Shown here piece after piece: positions 47,895 to 60,363 of a DNA stretch of 64,000 bases. Both the position numbers and the translations under genes were made by a program. Where the stretch lies: NCBI RefSeq assembly GCF_001949145.1, contig NW_019091364.1, positions 505,913-569,912 of the forward strand, read 5' to 3'. The notes under the pieces were generated by a model that did no database searches, was not told the origin of the DNA, and saw nothing but the letters and a program-made list of their open reading frames with translations. Within the stretch, counting starts at the first letter, position 1; each line of letters starts with the position of its first letter. Source of the stretch: Acanthaster planci. Its lineage: Eukaryota; Echinodermata; Asteroidea; Valvatida; Acanthasteridae.

Positions 47895-48159
47895 ACGGAC
47901 GTTGTAAAAGACAAATCTGGATTCGCAATGCGCTTGTATCAGCTAAGGCCACCAGCGGCCATCTTACCGTGCCTAATACAAAAGTTATCACTTTAGCTTT
48001 TGTTACCACGAATGATTTGGTTAACAATGTCGAGCAAGTCTTTGTATAACTAGACCTTTCTATTCGGCGCGGTAAGATGGCCACTAGTGGCTTCAATGAA
48101 CTATGTGGGCTGATTAAGAGTGTTACGAGTCCAGGCACTTTTTTAGGTGACGTCCGTGA
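47895..48159. mobile_element. MITE (CGGACG family), copy 2
   Basis: It starts TACGGACG and ends CGTCCGTGA, with subterminal inverted blocks CCAGCGGCCATCTTACCG and CGGTAAGATGGCCACTAGTGG. It is homologous to the copy 360 bases upstream and to the arm at 31799. It ends about 55 bases from the stop codon of the minus-strand GPCR, so it lies in or next to that gene's 3' untranslated region. Confidence 0.78.
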
Positions 48160-48213
48160 ATAGATCTGATTGCCTGTGACCGCTGATTGATTCGTCTTGT
48201 CGTCTAGGTACGA

Positions 48214-49269
48214 TCAGGACTGCACTGTGACCACACCTGACGCGGCCTTAGGTCGTACCGTCCGGACAGTCACATTTGCCGTGTTGAATTCTTCTTCAGC
48301 CGCTATGGAGTCGGCGTTGCTTCCAATCCTGTTGCCTTTCCTTCGAATCATATTCATGAACCCATGTCTGAAATGCTTGTTTTTGAAGGCGTAGATAATC
48401 GGATTAGCGCAAGAATTGGCGAAGGCCAACAGTACCATGAAGCGATACAGAGGCTCTCTGATGTAGGATTCCGGCACACCCCCGAAGTGATAGATGTAAA
48501 ACCCGATCTGGTCCGGAGTCCAGCAAACGATGAAGGTGATGACCACGATTAAGAGGGTTTCGATGACTTTACGGCGGGCCTCCAAGAGCGAGTAGGCCGG
48601 GCTGAACCGCGACTGATCCCGCTGAAGTAGCGCCCGGGCCTGGCTCTTCAAAGTCCTCACGGTGACAATGTTAGCCACCAACATGATGATCATCGGTACG
48701 AAATACTCCAGGAGGAAAACAGAGGTGGCTATCAAGTACCGGAAACCAAGACTTGGCCAGTTGTTGTAACAATAGCCACCTTTGTGTAGATCCACCACAT
48801 AAAGATTGAAGGTATTAATTATGATTGAACACAACCATGCGCATGCCATGATGGCTCGGGGCCGCCACTTGGAGAAGATGACCCGATACTTAACTGGGTG
48901 GACCACGGCGAAGTAGCGCTCGAGAGACACCATGGTGAGCGTCAGTATCGACGCCACTATGGAAATCCACATGAAGACACTGTTGAAGATGGTCTTGCAA
49001 TACATCCGGCCGACCCAGATCGGAGGAATGTTAGACAAGACTGGGACTGGAATGATGAATATCGATGTGATCAAGTCAGCCACGGCCAGATTGACAATGA
49101 AGGCGTTGGTAGTGTTTCGCATCCGACGCCGGTGTACATAGACAATGATAACTAGCGTGTTGCCAATAATACCTGTGATTGCAAAGATCAGTCGTAAGAT
49201 CTCTATCCAATCCCATATCAAGGTCGACACCCATTCCTGCTCATCAAGTTTAGAAGTATTGTCCTCCAT
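48214..49269 (-). CDS. intronless rhodopsin-family (class A) GPCR, probably peptide-type orphan
   Basis: A single exon of 351 residues. The short N-terminus (about 20 residues) has a glycosylation site at N4. Seven hydrophobic segments carry class A landmarks: GN in TM1 (N37), LAVAD in TM2 (D65), C91 at the top of TM3 paired with C167 in loop 2, ERY at 117-119 in place of DRY, W145 in TM4, P192 in TM5, CWTP at 249-252 in TM6 and NPIIY at 289-293 in TM7. The long third cytoplasmic loop (about 207-233) ends in SPAYSLLEARRKVIE. It is a paralogue of the receptor at 60364. The ligand cannot be read from sequence; the overall pattern resembles neuropeptide receptors. Expected location: plasma membrane, coupled to G proteins. 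Confidence 0.95.
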   Translation of the reverse strand: MEDNTSKLDEQEWVSTLIWDWIEILRLIFAITGIIGNTLVIIVYVHRRRMRNTTNAFIVNLAVADLITSIFIIPVPVLSNIPPIWVGRMYCKTIFNSVFMWISIVASILTLTMVSLERYFAVVHPVKYRVIFSKWRPRAIMACAWLCSIIINTFNLYVVDLHKGGYCYNNWPSLGFRYLIATSVFLLEYFVPMIIMLVANIVTVRTLKSQARALLQRDQSRFSPAYSLLEARRKVIETLLIVVITFIVCWTPDQIGFYIYHFGGVPESYIREPLYRFMVLLAFANSCANPIIYAFKNKHFRHGFMNMIRRKGNRIGSNADSIAAEEEFNTANVTVRTVRPKAASGVVTVQS

Positions 49270-49616
49270 GATCCTCGAGCAGAAATGCTTCAGGCTTGTA
49301 CACAGTATGGTCGCGCTGACCTAATCAGGGTGCAACTCCGTTTCTGCATCATCAGAAACTATCCATGCTAGCACTGATGATTTCTAGATAAGGAGCACAT
49401 AGTGTCAAGAATGTCGCAGACCCTGTGGTATCCTTGACTAAGTAGGTATCAGCTAATACCACGGTCCTGACTGGAGAAGTGTTGGTTCCTTACCGAAACA
49501 GCGTGAACTCGAATCTGACGGGAGATGAACCGTAGCGGCACTTGCCTCTCTTGAAAACATTCTTCACAAACACTGTTCTACACTGCGCTACTCTCGGACG
49601 CAAGGCTCTGCCTGTC

Positions 49617-49624
49617 TTTTTATA
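49617..49624 (-). promoter_or_regulatory. candidate TATA box upstream of the minus-strand GPCR
   Basis: TATAAAAA on the minus strand, about 350 bases upstream of the ATG at 49269. If used, it predicts a single-exon transcript with a leader of roughly 320 bases. Confidence 0.4.
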
Positions 49625-52600
49625 AACACTTACAGTTTTCATCAACATACGGGGGCGATGTCAGCATGCCAGATATGGAAGACCAATTGCCGGTAAGATG
49701 GTGTGCCACGTGACCTCACAGGAGCCCAACTCAGGTGAATTGCAAGTAATGTGCACATAACCGTACGGGTAAGTTTATGAATTGGCACTATGGGCAGCGT
49801 ACCGGTTTGCTATCGTTGATGTCAGACTCAACGACATGGCCAAATAATTTTTCAAATGGCCAACTAAATATGATCTGTTGATCCTGGCCATTCATTCGTT
49901 TTGTTTCAATATCAGCATATTAATGTATGTTACACCTTTGACATAGTTGCCATATCCTTAGCTTAAAAAATGGCTCTTTAAGGCGCTTTCCTGTCAATAT
50001 TTCCAACTTTTCCCTTCAAGAAATCTTTGGAGACCACCAAGTTCAACAGCCAGGCGACTTGTACAAATTTGTTGTCCGTGATCTTGTCGGCGAATTCGTG
50101 GAAAGTTGCCACCGGAGATCAAGCAGAAGATCGTGGGGGGGGGGGCAAATGACCAGAGCCCCGTGTTGTTAGGTCGGCTTCCTTACGGTAAACGTGTCCC
50201 TGCAGCTGTGCCGGGCTTTGAGGTGTATGAATTGACTGGAACCCGCTGATGGGTAGAAATACACACAATTAATCTCGAGAATGAGACAGGGCTTTGGGTA
50301 AATGAACTCAGAGATGGAGAAAAATGGAGTGGTGATGTTACCACCAGGTCGAGGGAGTCTGTGTCCTTTCTCGGTGGTCCTTCATGATGCGGTGTGCAGG
50401 CAGTTGACGTCATGAACCGCAGCTTGAGAGCTGCGGAATTCTATGTTATTGTACCTTGCCTGTGGAAAGACCATGCGCACACGACAGCCTGGACCATCGG
50501 GTCATGTCAGTTTCTCATTAATTGACATGATGCATGATGGGGTGGGGGTAGAGCAAGCAAGCAAGCCAGTGAGCCGCACGAACTCACCCTACGGGTGCCC
50601 TGTGACATAATCAGAAACTTCACGGTTGCCGGGCAACAGGGAGACGCACGTTGTTGAAGGAGGCAAGAACGTACGACACGGCCTGGTAGAGGGAACGACG
50701 TGAAGAAATCAACCGAAACCGATGCATGACTTAAGTTTGTGATTGGATAAGTCGGCTCTTCAGTAAAATGGCTGCTTTGCATGGTCGAGCTGAAACAGAG
50801 GCTGGACTGGCAACCTTGGGCTACTTGAATTGATTCTAACCGAATATGTTTAGATTACAAAACCTATAGCTCTTCAAGTGCTGTACAAGGTTACGTCGCT
50901 TGAGTTCCAACACGACGAATCTTCGAAGAGAGTATTAATATGCGGTTTCTTTTCATTTCTTTAAGTCGTCCCGAATTTTTTTTTGTGAAAGCTTTTCATA
51001 TGAAAGTGAGGATCCTAATGGATCTAATTTCCAACATTATCAGGAAATAGAATACGAAAATGTGCCCGTTAAAAGCACATTAATCTACATCACCATATCG
51101 AATCGGGTTGAGAAACACCAGTCAGTCAACGCCAGAAAGTTCTTTTCTTTAGTTTTGCGTTTTGGGTTACCAAGAAAATCATGATCGTTGGCATGCACAG
51201 AGCTTGATAACTGAGTGGGCAGGGGGAGAGACTTGACGCAGTCGAGTGGAAGAGTAAACATGGCAGTGCCGCCTGTCAGCTCCCGGTGATGGGGGAAGGT
51301 TTTCTCACACTCTCTGCTTTTTACTTTTCTTTTTATTCTATTTATTTTTGTACTTTTTGGTGCTTGAACTTTGAGCTACCGTGGCCGCTAATGATCATAG
51401 TGTAAATCCGCTTGATAATGTTGACGACCAAAACCATCACCCAAAATTGGTGACAAATGGTCCAATCAAGACGAGATGCACCAGGCAGGAAACGGCCGAT
51501 CTTTGAGATTGTTGTCACAGAGACTAAAAACTTTGAAGATTAAATGTAACTACCATCTTTGTCAAGGCGATGAAGGGTGTTATCTGTCAAGTAAAGGATG
51601 CGTTGCAAAATTTTGTGATTAAATTAATTTCTGAAAATATCAGGCTTGAAATTAGATACATTTCCTGAATCATGAACCAACGTCCGTCAAGTTTAACTCC
51701 CCTCAATCGTAAAACCATGCAAATAAAATCCTATGGTAAAATTGGACGTGAATGAAACTGTCCGTTGTATTTTTTAATTTGGTACTCAAATTTGCATAGT
51801 TGAGCTTAACTGATGCAATGAAGTTATGACCGGAAGTGTAGCCAGTGAAAGCCTTTTTAACACACACTTCAAAGCAAGATTTCAGCCAAGAGTTCCGAAG
51901 AGGAGATGGTGGCAGCGTTTGTACTTTTGACACAGAGAGGTTCAACTTCAACATCGTCACTAATGACCCGCCAAGGAAAACAAATGCTATCCAAACAGTT
52001 ATAAATGAGAGGCAATTTTGAGCATCTGCGAGAGAAAAGTATTGTTTCGATGAAGATGGGGTAAACGATAACGTGGCCAGGGCTCTCAGCGAGTCGCGGA
52101 GCAGAGGGACGCGGGCAATTATCGCGCTCAAGCCGGTCCAGCTGATTGCCTAAGCAGCGGGTCCTCGACCTTCGGAGTCTGTACCTATGGACGTGTTGGC
52201 CTACCTCAGTAGTTGGCATTTATCCCTCTCAGACCCCCAATCCTTCCTGATCAGATTGAAATTGTTGCAAAGTGCGTCAAGCGCTCCAAACCACTTCCAT
52301 CCAAACACTTCAATTTGTTTTTCTTGTCAACTTTGATCACTGCGTTCTTGTGGCGTGTCGTCAACTTCGCGCATTCTTCATGACATTAACATTCCGTTCC
52401 TAGACAAGGAACAACTTCCTTCAAGGAAGATCTGCCTGTCTCTCCTTTCCTTTTGGTCAGTCCCACTTTCTGGATCGTTAATTATTTCTAAAACGTAAAA
52501 CACTTAGGGTTTTCTCATTTAGGACACACAGCAGTAAACAGAAATATCATTTTGTTGTTGTTTCAGTAGCTTTTGTACAGGAGCAAAACCAATTCAGCCA

Positions 52601-55600
52601 GACAAGACGCTTACCAAATTGTTGACCACCTCTGATGGCCAATAAAGGAGATATGTGAAAAATTGTGGCTGCTTCCGAACTACGTGGTTGTGACTGGCTA
52701 CAATACTCAAGTCCATGGTAAATGGCTGTAGCCGCTTCCATAGCCACACGTGTTGTTCCCCAGCGTAGCCAAGTAAATAAGACGTGACCTTTGCCGCTGA
52801 AGAATGAACCAGAAGGTACAATCGGTGGTTGTTCTTGGAAACAGTGTATGGCCTTACTTTCCCCAAAAAATTCTCGGAACGTGGGTTCTTGGTATTTTTA
52901 CTTAAAACTGATTTGAGTATCCAAGCAAAGAACCCACGCAAAGGCCGCTCGTGGGAGTTGGAACTCTTAGATATTACATCAGTTGCCAGCAAACAGTCCC
53001 GATTCCTTTGATTTTAATATGATTCTATACATACACCCTAGGGGGGGTTAGGGTTGACTTGAATTTATCTTTGGAAAGGGTTGTCAAAGAGTTAAATGAC
53101 AGGAGATTTATGGAATCTGTCCAATTTTAACCACTTAGTTTTGGACCACTCCTTATACACCACACCGGCTTAACAAAACGCGGTGATGAGACAGAAGGCA
53201 TCTTGAGAGCAACCAAGCGGCATCATCAGAAAAGCAGGCGCTGGTAATTGACATGGGAACCCTCCTGAAAACCATAAAGCCGTGCGCTCTGCAAACAAAC
53301 TGCGTCCATGTTGCGATCTAGCGTGAATGATTAACACTCGTGGGGAGAAACTGTAACAGTTGGGTGTAATATTAAGAGAAATCTTCAAGAATTGGAACGC
53401 AGTATTCCCTACAGCTAAAGACAATGATCTTTAAGACACTGCGTATCACTTTGCCATGGCAACAAGAGCAATTGAAATGTAGAGGTCCGAGTTTTTTGCC
53501 ACCGTGCAAATATGAAACTCCGTATTGGTCTATAGGTTGAGATTGATCATTAAATTTGAAGGGCACACTCTAACCATGGAGGATGTCCTTCCTCCATACA
53601 CTAACGAGGCCAACGGTTCCAGTTACCTGTAGTAGTTGAAATCAAACCTGCTATGGAAACCCATTTCGGCGAACAATAATTATTGACGATAAGTGAAAAT
53701 TTGTTTGTATATTTGTTTGATTAATTTGTTTGGATATAATCAGATTACTGCAAAATGTCATGTGTCATTTTTAAGAATGTACAGTTTGGGGTTCTTCATT
53801 GTGAAGCTGTTTGGAAGAGTATGGAGGCAAAAATACGCCTCGGTTCTCTTCAACCTGTCGGGCATCATCGCAATTGAGCCTGCCCCTATCAGTTATGTTT
53901 CTCTTGTTTGTGATGGTCCCTCTCTTTCCCTCAACATGAGGAAGATCTCTGTGCCTCAAACCACAGGATGACTATTAGTCTCTATTAACGATGGGTTAGT
54001 CCTAGGAAAACATAATAATGTCAGCCAGTTAGGAATTAAGTGGACGGCGATGAGCTAGCGGCAAATCAGCGAATGGGAAATCTCGGTTAATTCGCTGTTA
54101 GCATTCGTGCCGGGGCGCAGCAAATAATGAACGCGTTGCGAGCGAAGCACACGTCCCCGGCCGGCCCCACACGAAAACATTACATCGTCATTGTCAACGA
54201 GCCATCATGTGAAGGAAAACATACGCACACGAAACTGGTTTCTAAGGCAATGTTCAATTACAGATTATCCCTCCTGATTTTCTGGGTTGTCAGACGACAG
54301 GGTGTCCTGTAATTTGGCGGGAATATAAAAAAAAACTCGTAATTGCGATCGCCATGGCCGGCTTTCAGCTCCACAATCTCGTGTGCTTTACAACAGATTC
54401 TCCTTTCGACAGTAATGTCAATTCGTCACAGAATGGGATTTCAAAGTTACCTCTTTTCGACGAGGTTGGCATAGTGATGAATTAAGAATCGGGTTGGCAT
54501 GGATTGAACAAGATAGATTTGTTCATAACTCAATTTGTTTGAGACGATGTGCAATCTGTTATCTGTCGCTGGCTGTGAGTGAAAAGGTAGTTGCACGCAC
54601 ATGGCGCCCTCTCCAATGGTTTTGTATCGGTGAAGATTTCCCTTGGGTTTTCTTGATAAAATCCCACACAAAGTTACTCATTCGAATCCGTTGTGTGTTT
54701 ACGTCATGGTCCATTAATATGGTCGGTTTCTGCCACTAGAGGCCGCTATCTAGTACGAAATCAGTAGACCGTATTCGTGAGGGACCCAATTTCAGTCAGA
54801 TTATACCCAACGTAGTAGGCTCTATTCTATGATTTCATTCCGACCCTCAAAATCACCTGGTGCCGTCCCATTAAGGGTTTCAAGCGTATACAATACGTTA
54901 AGGAATACGACTGAAATTGAGAACTCCGCAAATGCGATCGGTTGTTCAGTTTGCACCGTTGCATATGTCCAGCTTCCCCAACACTGTCCGGTCATGTCTC
55001 TTCCCCTTGAGTTCTCAACTTCAGTGGCGAACTCCTGTCTGTGGGTCTTTGTTGATATGTGGACACAGAAACAAGATTATGTAACATCCTAAGGATTGAA
55101 ACTCTCGAGCGTTCAGTTACGCACGTTGTTGGCTGGGGGGTCACAGTTAAACATTGGTGGCGACAGATAGAGGCTCTTTTCAATATTCAATTTATCAAGA
55201 GATTGTTGGAGCCTTTACAGAGTAGGGTATGTAGCATTGTTGAAAAAAAATCAGTTTCTGACTAGGTCTTATGAGAAAATGTGTTCCAAAGGTAGATTTT
55301 TTTTTTGCCTTTTGGCGTAGTTGACACGGCGTCGAAAGGAAACGTGCTCACATCTTACTACAAAGTTTCAGCTCATTGCATAAAATAATATGCCTTTACC
55401 TTGCTTGTTTGGGAACTGGAAGGGAAAAGGGGGACGAAAGTCAATTTACCCAGGTGGCAACCACGGGACTTATCCAATCACATGAGCGGAAGAGCATGTA
55501 TGGAGAACTTGTCAGTTGAGTGTGTGTACTTTCCTGACATGACAGAACTTGGATGATTTCATTATGGCCACGGGCCATCGTGTTTATCTGACAATCTTAC

Positions 55601-57371
55601 CGGCTGCTCTGCACTTAAGCCACCCCAGTCGTTCCATTTCTTCCCTTGTCCCTGCGTGCACTTTGGACGGTTGATATTTTTGCCGAGCATGCTGCATTGT
55701 TTTGATTGCCTGGGATTCTGTACTCTGTTGTTTTTTATTTAGTCAGGCTGCACCCAAGCGTTATGGCTGCAACCGGCTGGATAATAATTAAAGTGTGCTT
55801 GTGAACGAAATGTACTTGCGACTGCATCGTGCAGCGATGTGTTTCCCCAGCCTCAGCCACTCGGGTGCGGCCTCGGTTTACAGGCTCTAATGCTCTTCAA
55901 ACCAAAAGAGGGCGCACTTTGAGTTTTGTAAGATATACAACAAGATCAGAATCCGACGTTCTGTCTATATTTTGGACTTATTGCATCATCCGTGATTTCG
56001 TGTAGGGAACACAGACCATAGTTTTAAAAGGGAACCTGATGACCTTAAGCCATGAACCCCAATTAGACACTCTTTTGGGTCTTTCAAACACGACGAATTG
56101 ACCTCAGCAATCACCGTCAAGTGAGGTTTCAATTTGTAAACCAGCGCGCTATTTCCTGCAACGCGTTGCTTTCTTGTTGATCAAGAAAGACACCAAAGAA
56201 CTTGTTACCTCGGAGAGATAGGCGAAGGTTAATGTTTAACGTCTAATTGAGCAGCGCGGGCGGAAATTTGATCGTGATTAAACATTCTGCCGCCAAGGTA
56301 CGAGTTTGCAGTTTGTAGGAATCGGTTTCTGTGGAGTAAGCACGTTCGTATACGTGTATGGCGTACACCACTGTGCATTTATTTACACTGTTGTCACATC
56401 GTCAAAAGATCACTTGCAGTGTGCCTATCCCTGTAGCAAACTGGGTAGGTCTGGTGGGGGCGCTATATATACATCCATACAATAATACACTCGTCCTCCA
56501 CCGCCTCTACAGGGCGCTGGGAACTTAAGGGTCGATCAAGAAACACGGCACATCTACGGGCACGCAAAGCACTGTGGGTGACTTGTCCTAATCCACGCAT
56601 GTAATTTCAGCGCGCAGTCGTGAGCACGTGAAGTGTCGACCCGTGTTTCATTGGGATGAATTCTGTCCATTGTACGGTTCTTTACAAAAAGTGGGTCACG
56701 CATTTGCCCTGCTCAGTGCCCTGTAGGGACGGTGGGTAGACCTATATAGGAGCGGAATATTAAAACAGAAGGGGTTACCTGTCACTGGCTCCTATGCTCC
56801 GTTTTAATGAATCATTCCGTTGTAGAACGAACGGGTACCAAGAAAAGCGTCACCTGGGAGTTGTAAAACAAGAGGTGATGGGTACAAATTTAAGATGCAC
56901 TAGCAATCGTTTTTGGAAATACATATTGTTAAGGATTTTGCATTTTCGAACAATCTGTGAAAAAGGAGCCTCACATAGACTGTATTCTATCTGTTTTACC
57001 ATCAAACAGACTGAGGCATAATTCATTCAAGATTGTTAATAGCGTCCACAGTGCGGCCCCGCTGTTACACGCACGAGTGAATCTCTCTGCCCCGTGACTG
57101 GCTAGCTAATGCCGGTGGTTGGTAACTTATTAACGTAAATGAGGTGTCCGTATTAGTTAGAAGTAATCCAAGATAAGGCAAAGAGCACTATAAAGAGACT
57201 TTTACCCTCATCCACTAGTTAATAGCTGAGCAATCTCACGCGGTGCAAACAGTCAACATGTACGGTTCCACTACGCGCATTCCTCTGCATGTCATCAGTG
57301 TCATATAGATTGCGGTTATTTTGTACATGTACCACAGCTGGCGACACAGGAATACCCTGCGATTCATCTGA
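49625..57371. other. gene-poor stretch between the two GPCRs
   Basis: About 7.7 kb with no recognised gene. It includes a G run at 50136-50147 and a short hairpin at about 52879-52937. A pair of overlapping open frames on the minus strand at 51703-52219 has no family signature. TTAGGGTT near 53047 is too short to be telomeric. Nothing else was identified. Confidence 0.45.
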
Positions 57372-57509
57372 AGCCGTGTTCAAATCGCTTGACTAGGGCT
57401 TGATATTACACACAACTCTATGGGAAGTGGCTGCTACCACAAGCATTGAGTGTACTACAGTGTAATTTCAAACCATAAGACCCATAACCAAGTGATTTGC
57501 ACAAACTGC
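57372..57509. mobile_element. MITE (GTCCGAA foldback family), copy 2, diverged
   Basis: It contains GCCGTGTTCAAATCGCTTG, GGGCTTGATATTACACAC, TATGGGAAGTGGCTGC, AAACCATA and CCAAGTGATTTG in the order expected from the reverse complement of the copy at 36588-36711. Confidence 0.65.
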
Positions 57510-59061
57510 CCTTCCTGAGAATACAAAGGTTAACAGTGCAGGCGGCCGCGCCCTTTGTTGACAATGTATGTTAGTACTTTTCATTAATTCTCTGGGTTCA
57601 CTGGAACCTATCGTCCTCAGCAACGCATAACAATGGCTAATCACATTTTAACCATTTTTTTTTAAAGAAAGAGTGGATGTTGCTAAGCGTTAAGGTAACC
57701 ATGCCTCTTGGCATGCGCAATATCATTGTACACGGAAGTGTCGACCTGGGTATTTTCTCAAGTATTGTTAATGTCCAAAAAGGGCTCTGAGAAATCTGCC
57801 CCGAGCGGTACCAAGAGAGGGCGCAACTTTCCTAGCTGGTGGAGGCTCCTTTGATGGGGAACTGCACTTCGCTGGTTCACAAACGACTGTGAAATGCACG
57901 CGTTGCAGTTGCATCACTACCAACAAAATGAACACAATGGCTCTTTTTAACCGATGAGGGGCCCTTCTGTTCAAGGCAGATTATATCTAGCATCGGGAAG
58001 CAATTGTCCTTTATATACAGGGTGATGATGGGGACGAGGGAAACTTGGATAAACAACGAATCCTGGTTATTTTGCCAAAGCTTGCAATCTGTTAACTGGC
58101 ACTGTTACGTGACAAATCCAGGGCAGAATTCTGACGAGTGCCGCATGCGCAGGAAATGTTAAACATGAACGCTATACACTTTCCATTTCCTTGTGGAAAC
58201 TAGTCGGTGAAATTTGCGATTTCTCCTTATTTCTTACAATTCTGACGACTGTGCACAATTTATTGTTCTCAGTTTGTAAGTGAGTACACTTTCTGCCACA
58301 TCTGCACTAGTGAAATCCTGATGAAAATTCCCACTCCAAACAGGCGCGGACATGCTCCGACGACATTAATGGACGCGTCACCCTGGCATTGTGTTATCCA
58401 AATACCAACTGCTACCTGTCCTAACAATAATATCAAGTGGCTATGAGACGTCAGGGGGATTGTTATAGAGTACGGAACTGAAATGAAGCCTTCTAAACAT
58501 CATAATGCTGAGTACGATCGTGACATGAGTGGTATGCCTCGGTGATAGGAATGGTATGCACCGCTCGATATTATACAAACACTGTACACACTTGCCGCTG
58601 TATGTTGTTAATGTAAAGACAACGTGCTTTTATCAGACCGCTCTTTCAACACAGAATCTCTGACTGATCCTCGTGCCACGATGCAGTGAGGAAAATGGGA
58701 TGGATAACGATCATTAGAACAAACACTTACAAGACAACTATCTCGATAACCTCTGAAGACGGTTGTCACGATGAATTATCATGGGACATGTCCAGACTTT
58801 GAAACTGGACACACGTGCCCGCGGCTTCAAATAGACATCCAACGCCAAAGGAAATGAGCCCAAACCCGGCTTGTTTGCGTGCGCTGGTTTGAGGAACTTG
58901 TCCATCCGTGGAGTCAAGCTGGACAACGCTGACGCAGTATCTCTGTCGAGATCTCTCATGTCTAATTAACCGCGACAAAAAAATCAAGTCTTCAAATCAA
59001 AGGAGATGTACAGTTGATTGGAGCCATATACGAATAACTTTTTTCCTGTATCGGTCCACAG
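57510..59061. other. non-coding stretch, nothing recognised
   Basis: About 1.5 kb. Overlapping minus-strand ORFs of 73 codons at 58738-58987 have no recognisable features. No repeat or RNA gene was seen. Confidence 0.45.
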
Positions 59062-59300
59062 GCAATTTTCTTATTGCGCCAAAACTAAGCCGAGGAGGTA
59101 GCCAATGTGACTTCATCGTTTGAAAACGTCATCACTAAATCTGCCAATGAAAAGCGAGGCTGATGACACTGTTGTTGACGGCGTACAGTATATAACTGTA
59201 AAAGATCCATATCACACGTCAGATGCAAGAGCGCGCCGAGGTACATCACAGTCCGTCCGTGGAAACGTGAGCCCTTTTTCTCCTTACGCTGAAGCTGAAG
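59062..59300 (+). CDS. possible 5' exon upstream of the plus-strand GPCR
   Basis: An acceptor-like TCCACAG ends at 59061. An open frame with ATG at 59147 encodes MKSEADDTVVDGVQYITV and onwards for 51 codons, and a strong donor GTAAGC begins at 59301 (phase 1). An acceptor-like CTCGACAG at 60351-60358 is followed by CAACCATGG, which would splice in frame and put these residues in front of the GPCR start codon. The acceptor lacks a pyrimidine tract, so the link is weak. The sequence has no signal peptide and no family match that I recognise. Confidence 0.25.
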
Positions 59301-59887
59301 GTAAGCGGGTCTACCTGCCGTGGTGGCCAGTCAGTAATCGTCATTTCAATGGTTTTGCAATGTAGATTGTCTTGTAAGAAAGAGGTTGACATCTCATAAC
59401 AGCAGTATTAGGCCTATAGATGAATATTCCAAAAGGGTGGAGAGCCGTCGTTTTGTGGCTTACAGCTGCACTATCTTAACCAACGATAGTGACAGTCGTT
59501 AATTTGGTGAGTACAACCAAATTCGATATGTGTGAATAAATTTCTGAATACGATCATCACAATTTCAAACTAAGCTACCTAAAATATATATGCATTTTCT
59601 AAAATGTTAACTGTGGCTTCAAATTAACCAGAAAGGCAAACACGCACCCTGCACAACGATATGACGAAGGCTTGATAAGAACGAGACATTTCGATTTCTC
59701 GTTTTGTTATTTAATGTCAAAAATAAAACTCCCTGAGAGAAAACTGAGTTAGTTTGACAAGATGAATCTTTGCTGAAGAAAGAATGCGTTTTCAGTGTGT
59801 TTCATGTCCGTAGGCGGCTGAGCGTTTATTGAAAAGCAGTAGACAGATCCGGATACGGAACCTATACGGACCTACAGAGAGACAGCA

Positions 59888-60095
59888 TTAAGGCGCCTTT
59901 CTAATGTACGTTTTTTGGACGTATTGTGTATACAATGCGTTCATGCGTTTCACTTTCACGGACACAAAAATACACTCCATTAACATAAAACACGTGTGGG
60001 TTGCGTTCGGTCGTCAAAATCGCTCCGGGAGCGATTTTGACGGATACGCAACGCTTTGCGCAAATGTTACCGCCCATATGGAAAGGCGCCTTTAA
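59888..60095. mobile_element. MITE with TTAA flanks (piggyBac-like target site)
   Basis: About 208 bases bounded by TTAA. The ends are GGCGCCTTTC at the left and the complement of AGGCGCCTTTCC at the right. The interior has a long hairpin centred on 60028: GTCAAAATCGCTCC paired with GGAGCGATTTTGAC, extended by GTTGCG/CGCAAC. No ORF. TTAA duplications are typical of piggyBac-type elements. Confidence 0.78.
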
Positions 60096-60158
60096 TCGTT
60101 ATACAAATCTGATTTTCATCTTAAGAGAGGTTCTGCATGACAGCTATCTTTCGTTAAC

Positions 60159-60221
60159 TGCTTTTGTTAGGGAGGGATAGTACCAAAAGATCTATCTACT
60201 CATGTGTATCCTTGTCATGCT
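60159..60221. repeat. foldback hairpin element, copy 2, diverged
   Basis: It starts GCTTTTGTTAGGGAGGGATA as at 7735, then carries ACCAAAAGA and CTACTCATGTGTATCC, which is the reverse complement of the loop of copy 1. The right arm has decayed. It lies about 145 bases upstream of the plus-strand GPCR. Confidence 0.6.
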
Positions 60222-60363
60222 CAAAAACGGCTTCACTACAGAACCTTTACAAATAAGATTTTGAGTGCGGTTTGTACATGTATGACCAATTTTTCTTTGC
60301 TGTTTCTATACAAAGGAGATCATGATGTGTTGATGAGCTCTGTGACTAGTCTCGACAGCAACC

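Noticed and set aside
51703-52219. Overlapping minus-strand ORFs of 142 and 116 codons
   Set aside because: Two frames are open over the same stretch. Neither shows a family motif, signal peptide or consistent splice sites. A low-complexity or repeat origin is as likely as coding.
53041-53056. TTAGGG-like telomeric motif
   Set aside because: Barely more than one unit (GGGTTAGGGTT) inside a G run; no array.
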